Positions 1 through 6,646 of a stretch of 8,196 nt of DNA are shown in pieces. The stretch covers positions 1 to 8,196 of the forward strand of contig CBDUST010000208.1 of the NCBI GenBank assembly GCA_965369945.1. The letters are read 5' to 3'. The position numbers were made by a program, and so were the translations under genes. The notes beneath the pieces were generated by a model. That model did no database searches, was not told where the DNA came from, and was given only the letters and a program-made list of their open reading frames with translations. The number at the start of each line of letters is the position of its first letter. Positions within the stretch are counted from its first letter, which is position 1. Origin of the DNA: JADFNO01 sp965369945. GTDB lineage: Bacteria; Planctomycetota; Phycisphaerae; Phycisphaerales; SM1A02.

Positions 1-112
1 CATCCTCTTCATCATCCTCATCCTCATCCTGTTCATCTTCATCATCGTCCTCGTCATCATCTTCACCGTTGCCTGACTCGTCCTCATCCTCGTCTTCGTC
101 TTCTTCCTCCTT
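1..112. repeat. Low-complexity GAT/GAG/GAC run encoding a polyacidic segment
   Basis: The DNA is built from imperfect CATCCT/CATCAT/CGTCCT units on the plus strand. In the minus-strand gene these read as GAT, GAG, GAA and GAC codons, giving about 37 residues that are nearly all Asp or Glu, with a short Ser-Gly-Asn-Gly break. The run reaches the window edge, so its full length is unknown. Such tracts are prone to length change by slippage. Confidence 0.75.
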
Positions 113-1666
113 GGCGACAAACGCCGACTCCAAGATTTCAACGTGTCCGGTCTCTTGGGAGAAGACTGCGAACGCCACGCGGGTCGAATCCGGCGACCAT
201 TCGGGAACGCGCATGATGTCGCGCGGCCCCGTTTGTTTGTGTGAATAGATCTTCTTCAGTTGGCCCGTCTCGTTCATGTGGTCATCAAGCTCATACAGGT
301 ACACGCTGTAACGAAACTCCGGCAGCGGATCGTCGGGCATGTGCCGCCTCACCTGCCGCACCTGCGCGAAGCGCTGGCGGTAGTTGATGATGTTGATCTG
401 CCGACCTCTTGAGAACGTGCTGTCGCCCTTTGTTGCGAGAAAGACCAGGCGCGAGCCGTCGGGACTGATGCGGTAGCCGCTCATTCGTTCGCCGCTTGGC
501 AAACGGGGATCAAGCTGTTCGATCAGATGCGCGCCGAAGGTTACGCGGACTAAACCGCCGCTGCGAAGGTAGGTGTACCCGGAGCCGTCCGGTAAATACT
601 GCACCGCGGATTCCGAGTCGCGCGTTCGAGTGAGGCGGGTGATTTCGCCGGTCTGGGGCACATAGTGGTACAGATCTCCTGCGGCGGTGAAGATCAATTC
701 GTTGGCGTGCGGCGCCCAGACGAAAGTACTGATACCGCCGTAACGAGGCGCTTTGTCATCATCGGCGTCCTTTTCACCGACGATATCGCCCAGATCACGA
801 TCATCATTTTCCTCTTCCTCTTTTTTAGTTTCCTCGTCCTGCTCGCCGTCCTCTTCTTGATCGGTTTCTTGTTCTTCATTGAGTTCGGCCAAGCTCTTGC
901 CGCGCTGAGCATCGAGCATGAGCGTTAATTCAGTTCCTTCGATGGCTAACGTGCCCGTCATCGAACCATCTTTGACTTCGGCCTCCAGCGAAGCGGTCAT
1001 GCCCGTCTCCGGATCGGTAAGCGTGCAGGTGAGCTTGCCACTTTCGGGGTCGTACGTTCCGTCAGTAATCGTGCCGCTATTGAGCGGAGTGACGATCGTG
1101 CCGCTGACCGTGCCGTCCTTGGCAACCTCGATCGTAAGCGTGAAGGCAATCCCATCCGGCGGCAGTTCCGAGTCCTCATCGCCCTTGAGTGTGCCTTCCC
1201 ATTCGCCCGACACGCCATCATCTTTGGCAGCGTCATCGTCCTCCTCGTCGGAATCTTTCTTCTTGCCGGATCGCTTCTTGGCCTTCTTGATACGGTCCTT
1301 GCGCACTTCGCGCGTCGTCTTTTGGAACTCATCCATGACCGAAACTGATGTGACGCGCCTGGTTTTGCCCGCCTCGACGTCATAGATCCAAAGGTCCGAG
1401 CCGTGTCGACGTTCTACATAAGGACGATAAAGGTAAGCGGCGTACTTGCCATCTTCTGAGAATGCCATGGAGCGCGCCGATGGACCGAAGAGACTCTTTT
1501 CCGGGAAGAGTTGCTTGAGTGTCAGCTCTTCTTCTTTGTCCTCGTTTTCCTGAGTCTTGTCTTCGTCGTCGATCGTTTGTTGCTGGTCGTCCTTCTCCTG
1601 CATAGCCGCGAAGACGGCAGGTGAAAGAAAACCCAGCACTGCGAGCAAGAGAATGAGCTTCCGCAC
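1..1666 (-). CDS. Probable S9-family (prolyl oligopeptidase/DPP IV-like) peptidase, N-terminal part, 3' end beyond the left edge
   Basis: The frame is open for 555 codons from a GTG at 1666 to the window edge, with no stop. An AAGGAG ribosome site lies 8 bases upstream. Residues 1-20 form a signal peptide (RK, then LILLLAVLGFL, cleavage near VFA/AM), so the protein is exported. Residues 60-106 are a first propeller blade (FSEDGKYAAYLYRPY, DLWIYDVEAG). Residues 127-150 are a Lys then Asp/Glu linker, 151-253 a separate Gly/Thr-rich beta domain starting GEWEGTL, and 261-304 a second acidic linker. Propeller blades follow from 308, with motifs such as SPDGSRLVF and EWSPDSTRVAF. Residues 519-555 are almost all Asp/Glu. 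The blade sequence and layout resemble planctomycete S9 peptidases, whose C-terminal alpha/beta-hydrolase domain holds the Ser-Asp-His triad. That domain is not visible here, so peptidase activity is inferred. The alternative is a TolB/PD40-type propeller without an enzyme domain. Confidence 0.72.
   Translation of the reverse strand, partial: MRKLILLLAVLGFLSPAVFAAMQEKDDQQQTIDDEDKTQENEDKEEELTLKQLFPEKSLFGPSARSMAFSEDGKYAAYLYRPYVERRHGSDLWIYDVEAGKTRRVTSVSVMDEFQKTTREVRKDRIKKAKKRSGKKKDSDEEDDDAAKDDGVSGEWEGTLKGDEDSELPPDGIAFTLTIEVAKDGTVSGTIVTPLNSGTITDGTYDPESGKLTCTLTDPETGMTASLEAEVKDGSMTGTLAIEGTELTLMLDAQRGKSLAELNEEQETDQEEDGEQDEETKKEEEENDDRDLGDIVGEKDADDDKAPRYGGISTFVWAPHANELIFTAAGDLYHYVPQTGEITRLTRTRDSESAVQYLPDGSGYTYLRSGGLVRVTFGAHLIEQLDPRLPSGERMSGYRISPDGSRLVFLATKGDSTFSRGRQINIINYRQRFAQVRQVRRHMPDDPLPEFRYSVYLYELDDHMNETGQLKKIYSHKQTGPRDIMRVPEWSPDSTRVAFAVFSQETGHVEILESAFVAKEEEDEDEDEDESGNGEDDDEDDDEDEQDEDEDDEED
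755..886. repeat. Second low-complexity acidic tract inside the S9-like gene
   Basis: Rich in TCC/TTC/CTC on the plus strand. It reads as residues 261-304 of the minus-strand protein, mostly Glu, Asp, Gln and a few Lys. It links the inserted beta domain (before it) to the next propeller blade (after it, from about residue 308). It is probably a disordered linker or loop rather than a folded part. Confidence 0.65.
908..1216 (-). other. Beta-rich domain inserted in the S9-like propeller
   Basis: Residues 151-253 of the S9-like protein. It starts with GEWEGTL, then shows repeating phrases of the form dG-x-v-s-G-T (KDGTVSGTI, TDGTYDPESGKL, KDGSMTGTL), a compact all-beta pattern. Charged linkers bound both ends: Lys then Asp/Glu before it, Glu/Asp after it. 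It interrupts the propeller between the first blade (about 60-106) and the next (from about 308). I do not recognise a named family with certainty. Confidence 0.6.
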
Positions 1667-1822
1667 GATCGAATCTCCTTGGTCCAAGCTTCTCAGGCCG
1701 GTTGGTCGACCATCTCCACAGCAAAGCGCCCGTGTGGATTCTCCAAGATACCAGCAGGTCACCCGGCAGCGAAGGGTTTTATTTCCGGCTGCTGAAGGTC
1801 CGATAGATGTGTAAGGGCTTGT
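1667..1822 (-). other. Intergenic gap between the CRTAC1-type and S9-like genes
   Basis: 156 bases on the minus strand downstream of the CRTAC1-type stop. A GCAGC/GCTGC imperfect hairpin occurs near 1769-1795 without a T-run. I see no clear promoter. The S9-like gene could be read from the same transcript or from its own promoter. Confidence 0.35.
1675..1680 (-). promoter_or_regulatory. Ribosome binding site for the S9-like gene
   Basis: AAGGAG on the minus strand, 8 bases before the GTG at 1666. It supports this GTG as the start, because the frame begins with a complete signal peptide directly after it. Confidence 0.7.
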
Positions 1823-3502
1823 CTACGGCCGTGTGATGACGCGGTGGACTTGGGTCTGAAGCGACTCGATGCGCTGTTCGTAGCCGTCAGGCCAGACGAT
1901 GAGCGCGGCGGTTTCTTGGATATCCGGGCCAAGTCCGAAGTGCGCTTCGGGGGCGATTGAGGATTGGAATCCGCCACAGTAAATCCACCGTCGCTGCACG
2001 CCGCTGGACGAGGTCAGCTCGATTCGGCTGCCCAACCCTCGATGATTCCGGGAGGATTCTCGCTGGTCTTGCAGTGCGATACTGAGCCAATTCCCGCCGG
2101 GATGATCGTTGCGTAGCACACGAATTGGGCCATTGAGTTCGCTGGCAATCACCTCGATGTCGCCATCACGATCAAGGTCGGCGAACACTGCGGCGCGGTC
2201 ACGATGTCGCTGGCTGAAAAACGTACCGATCTGCGGATCGGTCAGGCGACTGAAACGCCCACCGTCGCGCGCAAACAGCAGCGGTGGTTGCTCGTAGTCC
2301 GAGTCCATCGCGTCCATCGTCGCTTGCGGGTAGACATGCGAGTTGAACATGAGTAAGTCTTCATCGCCATCCAAATCGAAGTCGAAGAATCCACACGACC
2401 AACCAAGGTAGGGGCGACTGATTAATGCCAGGCCGAATTGTTGAGTTCGATCATCGAAGAACGCGCCGTCGAGGCTGAGGTGGAGCGTATTGGTGTCGCT
2501 CGAGAAATTTGTGGTGAATAAGTCGGCGTAGCCGTTAGCGTCAACATCGGCAACGGCGATACCCATCGTCGCCTGTTCACCGCCGTCAATGTTGGCTGCG
2601 ATTCCGCTGAACACGCCGCGCTCTTCGAAGTGGTTTTCGCCGAGATTGTGAAACAAGAAATTCGGCATCGAGTCGTTGCCGACGAAGATGTCCTGGCGCC
2701 CGTCTGAATCGAAGTCGAGAATGATTACGCCGAGTCCGTACCTGGGCTGTGGCGGCAAACAACCGGCGGCTTCGGTGATGTCTCGGAATGTCCCGTCACC
2801 GAGATTCTCATAAAGAACATCATGCTGCGCGGGTAGACCGTGCGGCCCGGCCATCACTTCCACACCCTTGAAGTGAGATCGCCCGGGCGGGTTGGCCGCA
2901 TCGAACTGCAAGTAGTTGACAACATACAGATCGAGGTCGCCGTCGTTGTCGATGTCGCCGAAAGCGCAACTCGTTCCCCAACGCTCATCGCCCACGCCTG
3001 CGGAATCTGTCACGTCGACGAAGCGCCCATTACCCTTGTTTTGCAGCAGCACGTTTGGGCCGTAGCAGGTGATGTACAGGTCATCGAGCCGGTCGCCGTC
3101 GTAGTCGCCGACGGCCACGCCCATCGCCCACCGTGTCAAATTGATGCCCGATTTGGCGGTGACATCTTGGAACTGCAGATTCCCGAGGTTCTCGTAGAGA
3201 CGAGAGCCCGGGCCGTTTTCCGGGTCACCTATTGTCGCGCCGTTGGCGACGAACAGATCCAGATCGCCATCGTTATCAAAGTCGATCAGCCCCAGACCAC
3301 CGCCGTTGACTTCCAGAATCTGCGTTGATGGCTGGGTGCCGGAGGTCGTGGTCATATCGATCCCGTCTTCACCGACGAGTGTCGAGAAACGAAAGGTCGG
3401 GTCGTGAACCTGTGCGCTCGGTTCTTCGCTATCGCAATAGGTGAGGAGCACAGCGACAAGCGCCATGCAGCTGAGTTGTGCCGCTCGGCGAACACGAATC
3501 AT
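1823..3502 (-). CDS. CRTAC1-family FG-GAP/VCBS propeller protein with C-terminal ASPIC/UnbV domain
   Basis: 559 residues from the ATG at 3502. A frame-compatible ATG at 3550 is less likely: it would add 16 residues ahead of a good signal peptide and lie deep inside the upstream gene. Residues 1-23 (MIRVRR, then a hydrophobic stretch) are an export signal ending LLTYC; Tyr before Cys makes a poor lipobox, so lipidation is uncertain. Seven Asp-rich loops of the DxDxDGxxD type begin near residues 73, 132, 182, 262, 318, 373 and 441, matching a seven-bladed integrin-like propeller that usually binds calcium. Residues about 471-540 (GNWLSIAL to IVWPDG) are the ASPIC/UnbV domain. The family occurs in many planctomycetes and Bacteroidetes, and its biochemical role is unsettled. 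Only AAGGG lies upstream, 2 bases from the ATG, so translation probably depends on coupling to the TPR gene, whose stop codon overlaps this start. Confidence 0.88.
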   Translation of the reverse strand: MIRVRRAAQLSCMALVAVLLTYCDSEEPSAQVHDPTFRFSTLVGEDGIDMTTTSGTQPSTQILEVNGGGLGLIDFDNDGDLDLFVANGATIGDPENGPGSRLYENLGNLQFQDVTAKSGINLTRWAMGVAVGDYDGDRLDDLYITCYGPNVLLQNKGNGRFVDVTDSAGVGDERWGTSCAFGDIDNDGDLDLYVVNYLQFDAANPPGRSHFKGVEVMAGPHGLPAQHDVLYENLGDGTFRDITEAAGCLPPQPRYGLGVIILDFDSDGRQDIFVGNDSMPNFLFHNLGENHFEERGVFSGIAANIDGGEQATMGIAVADVDANGYADLFTTNFSSDTNTLHLSLDGAFFDDRTQQFGLALISRPYLGWSCGFFDFDLDGDEDLLMFNSHVYPQATMDAMDSDYEQPPLLFARDGGRFSRLTDPQIGTFFSQRHRDRAAVFADLDRDGDIEVIASELNGPIRVLRNDHPGGNWLSIALQDQRESSRNHRGLGSRIELTSSSGVQRRWIYCGGFQSSIAPEAHFGLGPDIQETAALIVWPDGYEQRIESLQTQVHRVITRP

Positions 3503-4356
3503 CGCCCTTGCCCCGGAAGTCCACGCCGTTGCTCCGCCCGTTGCTGCCAAATCCGATATTGCTCGTAGGCGTCCTCGGCAGCTTCAGGCTCACCAAGCCG
3601 GTTCAGCACGAGATGGAGTTTGTAATACGCAGCGTAGTGTCGCGGCCAGAGATTCGTGGCGGTTTCCAACTCAGCCTTGGCGGCATCCAAACGTTCCTGA
3701 CGTATGTACAGATCACCGAGTCGTGCATGTGCTTTGGCAACCTCGCCCCTTCGACTCGGAGTATCAACTTGCAGCTCGATCGCCTTGAGGAATCGACGCT
3801 CCGCTTCATCGAGCTGGTCGTCTTCCATCGCCAGCAGACCTAGGGCAAACTGCGAGTCGGCCTCGGTGGGGTCAAGGCGAACGTGGTCCTGAAAGGCGTC
3901 TCGAGCCGCGTCGGATTCGCCGAGGTAGTACAGGCACCAGCCAAAGAAGTGATACGTGGGATGAAAGTTCGGGCTGAGCTGGACCGCTTTGGCGAAGTGC
4001 GGCCGAGCCAGCGCGTAACGTTTCTCCCGGTGGTAGGTCAGACCAAGAAGAAACTCACCCTGACCCGACTCGGGGTTGTGCTCAAGATAGACGGTCACGC
4101 GATCACGAGCGGTGGCAAGCAGATTTCGGGAGATCATGCCGAAGATCGGTGCTAGATCATCGTCGAGGCTGGCCGTAGGAGGGTCCGTTGTCTCGCCGTC
4201 GGGTGAGGCATCCTTCTCCTTGACGACGACCTGCACACTCTTGGGCGGGCTGTTCGCCTCACCTGGGCCCGGATCGCTCTGATCCTGACAGCCGGGAGCC
4301 GCCATCAGCACCATGCCTGCCAGGTTCACAATCAGCGACATGATCTTTCTGTTCAC
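3499..4356 (-). CDS. TPR-repeat protein, probable lipoprotein
   Basis: 285 residues from a GTG at 4356. I chose it because AGGGTAGG lies 6 bases upstream and it gives a signal peptide with a charged start (VNRK) followed by IMSLIVNLAGMVLMAAPGC. An ATG at 4341 would remove the charged part, and an in-frame ATG at 4425 would put 23 polar residues ahead of it. Cys23 after Ala-Pro-Gly is a plausible though not ideal lipidation site. Residues 24-65 are a Pro/Ser/Asp linker. About five TPR units follow near residues 98-129, 132-163, 166-197, 205-238 and 240-272, with typical phrases such as FLLGLTYHREKRYALARPHF and ALGLLAMEDDQLDEAERRFL. TPR arrays bind protein partners, and the natural candidate is the CRTAC1-type protein encoded immediately downstream by the ATGA overlap. 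The partner is inferred from gene order, not seen. Confidence 0.85.
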   Translation of the reverse strand: MNRKIMSLIVNLAGMVLMAAPGCQDQSDPGPGEANSPPKSVQVVVKEKDASPDGETTDPPTASLDDDLAPIFGMISRNLLATARDRVTVYLEHNPESGQGEFLLGLTYHREKRYALARPHFAKAVQLSPNFHPTYHFFGWCLYYLGESDAARDAFQDHVRLDPTEADSQFALGLLAMEDDQLDEAERRFLKAIELQVDTPSRRGEVAKAHARLGDLYIRQERLDAAKAELETATNLWPRHYAAYYKLHLVLNRLGEPEAAEDAYEQYRIWQQRAEQRRGLPGQGR

Positions 4357-4362
4357 GTGAAA

Positions 4363-4370
4363 CCTACCCT
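4363..4370 (-). promoter_or_regulatory. Ribosome binding site deciding the TPR gene start
   Basis: AGGGTAGG on the minus strand, 6 bases before the GTG at 4356. The alternative ATG at 4341 has only the weak AGAAAG close by, which favours the GTG. Confidence 0.5.
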
Positions 4371-4657
4371 GGCAGGCCTGTGCGGGGGAATCTGTCAGCA
4401 GACGCCCTGAGTTTATCCGGGACACAAGGCCAGGGGGAGACTGGGGCCTGGACAGGGTCGCGTTACGACGGTTATCGCTACCTGCCGATCCAGAAAAAAC
4501 AATGGCACTTTTCGGTGGGAACCGTTAGAGTGCTAATACTGGGTATGCCCATGCTGCGGTCGCTGTGAGTGATCCTGCAGCTGAAGATTTGGAGATGGGT
4601 AAGAACGAAGTAGAGGTGGGGTACTTGACAGAGCTTGCCCTTGGCTCGTCTAGTTTG

Positions 4658-4664
4658 AAAGGAG
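4658..4664 (+). promoter_or_regulatory. Ribosome binding site for the diheme oxidoreductase gene
   Basis: AAAGGAG, 7 bases before the GTG at 4672. It is a strong site and settles GTG as the start; the ATG at 4690 just downstream is in a different frame. Confidence 0.75.
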
Positions 4665-4671
4665 CGGAATC

Positions 4672-6531
4672 GTGTCAAAGCTGGAAAATCATGAGTTCGT
4701 AAAGGAAAAGTGCAGACCACGCGTTTACAGACATCTATCTGTCAGCCTGACACTTCCAGTGTTGTGTATGTTCACGATGGGGATGCCCACGATGGTGGTC
4801 GATTCCGCCATCGCAGGAGACATCGTCGTCGCTCAGCCCGCGTCGGGCGATCCGCTACTGGGACTGACGCCCGATCAGCTTGGCCGATTTTTCATTGGCA
4901 AAGAACAATTCGGGCATGTTCTGACTGTGGAGGAGGGATTGGGGCCGATCTTCAATCAGGACAGTTGCGGCAGTTGTCACCTCAAGCCGGCCCCCGGCGG
5001 GTCGGGAACGGTAGTCGTCACCCGAGCCGGGCACCTTTCTGCCCGAGGCGTATTCGATCCGTTGGCGGACTTTGGCGGATCACTGTTCCAGAGGGAATCC
5101 AATGAAGAGGACTGCGCTGAGGAGGTGCCGCCGGAGGCCAATGTCATGGCCGAGCGCGTGACCAACTCCGCCCTGTGTTTTGGCTTGATTGAAGCGATTC
5201 CAGACGCGGCGATTAAGGATCTGCAAAGCAATCCCCCCAACCCGCTGGTGCGAGGGGTCGTCCACATGGTTGGTGCATTTGAGGATCCGCCGGGCAGCCC
5301 TCTGCGTGTTGGGCGCTTCGGTTGGAAGGCGCAGGTGGCGACGGTGCTCACCTTCTCCGCCGATGCCGCAAACAACGAAATGGGCCTGACCAATCGGTTC
5401 CTCCCTGATGAGCAGGATCCCAACGGTATCTTCCCGCCGAGTCTGGAGGACTGCGATACTGTTCCCGACGATCCCTACGAAGATAACTTTGCGCTCGGCA
5501 ACGGCATCGATAAGGAATTCATTGACGTCGTCACCGATTTTCAGCGCTTCCTTGCGGCACCGCCCCAGACGCCGAAGTCCGGAATGACCGGCGAGGCGTT
5601 CTTCATGGCCATCGGCTGCGGCGATTGCCATTACCCCGCCTTCATCACTGCTGACGACCCGGAGCTGGAGGAAGCCTTGCGCAACAAGGAGGTCAGGCCC
5701 TACGGCGACTTCCTGCTGCATCACATCGGCGGTCTTGCCGACAACATTCAGCAGGGCGACGCAGGAATCGGGCAGATGAAGACTGCGCCGCTGGCGGGCA
5801 TTCGTCACCGCGATCCAATCCTTCACGACGGCCGCGTTGGCGGCTTCCTCTTTTCGGACCGCATCGAGATCGCCGTCGCATATCACTGCTACAAGGACAG
5901 CCAGGCACGGACATCCGCGCGGCTGTTCCTCAACGGGCTCGACCCCGAGTTCTGTGATGACCTTCCGAATACCCCGCCGTGTCCGGATTGTGAGGCCCCG
6001 CCCAAGGGAGGACTGACCGACGACGAGCGTGGGATGGTCATTGACTTCCTGGCGTCGCTGGGGCGACGGGAATTCAACCACGCCGACGTCCAGTTCGACG
6101 TCAACGACCGCGAGGTCGAGATGGACGACTTCCTTATCTTCGCGTCGTGCTTCGGCGGCGGACCGTATACGCCCGATGACCTTTGCGCCATCGACGACGT
6201 GAACCAGGACGACTTTGTGGACGAGGACGACTTCGAGGTCTTCTTGACCGTGTACAGCGGCCCGCAAACCGACTGCAACGACAACGGCGTCCTGGATATC
6301 ATCGACATCATCATCGGCGATAGCGAGGACCTCAACGCCGATGGTCTCCCGGATGAATGTTGCACCGGCGACATCGATGGCAACGGAATCGTCGGCGCGA
6401 GCGTGGTGCGGGCCCTGCTTGGGGCCTGGGGCGACAACCCGCAGCACACGGCCGACCTAAACGGCGACGGAGTCGTCAGCGCAGTGGACCTTCTCACTTT
6501 GCTCGCCAACTGGGGTCCATGTCCGAAATAA
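4672..6531 (+). CDS. Diheme oxidoreductase (DUF1111/thiol oxidoreductase-like) with C-terminal dockerin-like repeats
   Basis: 619 residues from a GTG. The N-terminus has a long charged part and a hydrophobic stretch (about 21-43), with likely cleavage after Ala-Ile-Ala48, so the cytochrome is exported. Two c-type haem sites are visible: C99-G-S-C102-H103 in GPIFNQDSCGSCH and C316-G-D-C319-H320. Other family landmarks are GLIEAIPD (171-178), GRFGWKAQVATVL (214-226), NRFLPDE (241-247) and PLAGIRHRDPILHDGR (373-388). The family is related to MauG/cytochrome c peroxidases; its substrate is generally unknown. The cytochrome part ends near residue 465 (FLASLGRRE). It is followed by Asp-rich loops at about 476-490 and 509-523, a spacer of the form DCNDNGVLD to DLNADGLPDEC, and a dockerin-like pair at 567-590 and 595-616 ending NWGPCPK. 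These resemble tails of secreted Phycisphaerae proteins and may anchor or display the enzyme. The first loop of the last pair lacks an Asp. Confidence 0.87.
   Translation: MSKLENHEFVKEKCRPRVYRHLSVSLTLPVLCMFTMGMPTMVVDSAIAGDIVVAQPASGDPLLGLTPDQLGRFFIGKEQFGHVLTVEEGLGPIFNQDSCGSCHLKPAPGGSGTVVVTRAGHLSARGVFDPLADFGGSLFQRESNEEDCAEEVPPEANVMAERVTNSALCFGLIEAIPDAAIKDLQSNPPNPLVRGVVHMVGAFEDPPGSPLRVGRFGWKAQVATVLTFSADAANNEMGLTNRFLPDEQDPNGIFPPSLEDCDTVPDDPYEDNFALGNGIDKEFIDVVTDFQRFLAAPPQTPKSGMTGEAFFMAIGCGDCHYPAFITADDPELEEALRNKEVRPYGDFLLHHIGGLADNIQQGDAGIGQMKTAPLAGIRHRDPILHDGRVGGFLFSDRIEIAVAYHCYKDSQARTSARLFLNGLDPEFCDDLPNTPPCPDCEAPPKGGLTDDERGMVIDFLASLGRREFNHADVQFDVNDREVEMDDFLIFASCFGGGPYTPDDLCAIDDVNQDDFVDEDDFEVFLTVYSGPQTDCNDNGVLDIIDIIIGDSEDLNADGLPDECCTGDIDGNGIVGASVVRALLGAWGDNPQHTADLNGDGVVSAVDLLTLLANWGPCPK
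6070..6531 (+). other. Dockerin/EF-hand-like calcium-loop tail of the diheme protein
   Basis: Residues about 467-619. Loops visible: DVNDREVEMDDF, DVNQDDFVDEDDF, DIDGNGIVGASV and DLNGDGVVSAVDLL. The last two, each followed by LLGAWG or LLANWG, match the paired loop-helix layout of a dockerin. No cohesin partner is encoded in the window. Confidence 0.7.
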
Positions 6532-6584
6532 GGTATAAAGGTTCATCGTTAGCACTGTGGAGGGGTCCGGGTCAATCGTGGTCG

Positions 6585-6599
6585 CGCCTCTAGGAGGCG
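6585..6599 (+). terminator. Small GC-rich hairpin between the diheme and FG-GAP genes
   Basis: CGCCTC and GAGGCG form a perfect 6-bp stem around a TAG loop. There is no run of T after it, so it is not a standard intrinsic terminator. It could weaken read-through, protect an mRNA end, or be chance. Confidence 0.3.
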
Positions 6600-6635
6600 A
6601 ACCAAGACGCAAGCATTCATCTGGACGCTTCATAT

Positions 6636-6639
6636 AGGA
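6636..6639 (+). promoter_or_regulatory. Ribosome binding site for the FG-GAP gene
   Basis: AGGA, within AGGAAAG, 7 bases before the ATG at 6647. An in-frame TAG at 6635-6637 just upstream means this ATG is the earliest possible start. Confidence 0.6.
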
Positions 6640-6646
6640 AAGTAAA

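Larger units (their letters stand above)
4357..4671. other. Divergent intergenic region between the TPR and diheme genes
   Basis: 315 bases between two genes pointing away from each other, so promoters for both should lie here. It contains a TTGACA hexamer at 4625-4630 with a weak TCTAGT 18 bases after it, a TAATAC at 4534-4539 without a good -35 partner, an A-run near 4493-4500, and a short CCAGG/CCTGG inverted repeat at 4430-4451. None of these is convincing as a promoter or operator. A 62-codon plus-strand frame across 4380-4568 shows no family features or ribosome site and looks accidental. Confidence 0.5.

Noticed and set aside
1..112. Short repeats at the left edge as a CRISPR array or structural DNA repeat
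   Set aside because: The units are imperfect codon-level repeats in an open reading frame, without spacers.
918..1385. 155-codon plus-strand Ser/Val-rich frame
   Set aside because: Antisense shadow of the S9-like gene; its Ser/Val-rich composition mirrors the Glu/Asp/Thr/Gly codons on the other strand.
1380..1724. 114-codon minus-strand frame with an ATG at 1724
   Set aside because: It overlaps the start of the S9-like gene in another frame, has Arg-rich composition with no family features, and no export signal, while the competing frame has a ribosome site and signal peptide.
4352..4361. TTCACGTGAA palindrome at the TPR gene start as an operator
   Set aside because: A 10-base palindrome overlapping a start codon can easily arise by chance; there is no second copy in the window.
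4380..4568. 62-codon plus-strand frame in the divergent region
   Set aside because: No ribosome site, no conserved features, and it overlaps the region where promoters and the upstream part of the TPR frame should lie.
4625..4654. TTGACA plus TCTAGT as a sigma-70-like promoter
   Set aside because: The -10 matches only four of six bases, and the predicted transcription start would fall within the AAAGGAG ribosome site, leaving almost no leader.
5080..6447. 455-codon minus-strand frame opposite the diheme gene
   Set aside because: A long antisense frame caused by GC-rich third positions; it is rich in Val/Asp/Ala, shows no motifs, and the plus strand has clear haem sites and a strong ribosome site.
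6534..6539. TATAAA just after the diheme gene as a -10 box for the FG-GAP gene
   Set aside because: The bases 17 upstream do not resemble a -35 box, so an isolated TATAAA is weak evidence.
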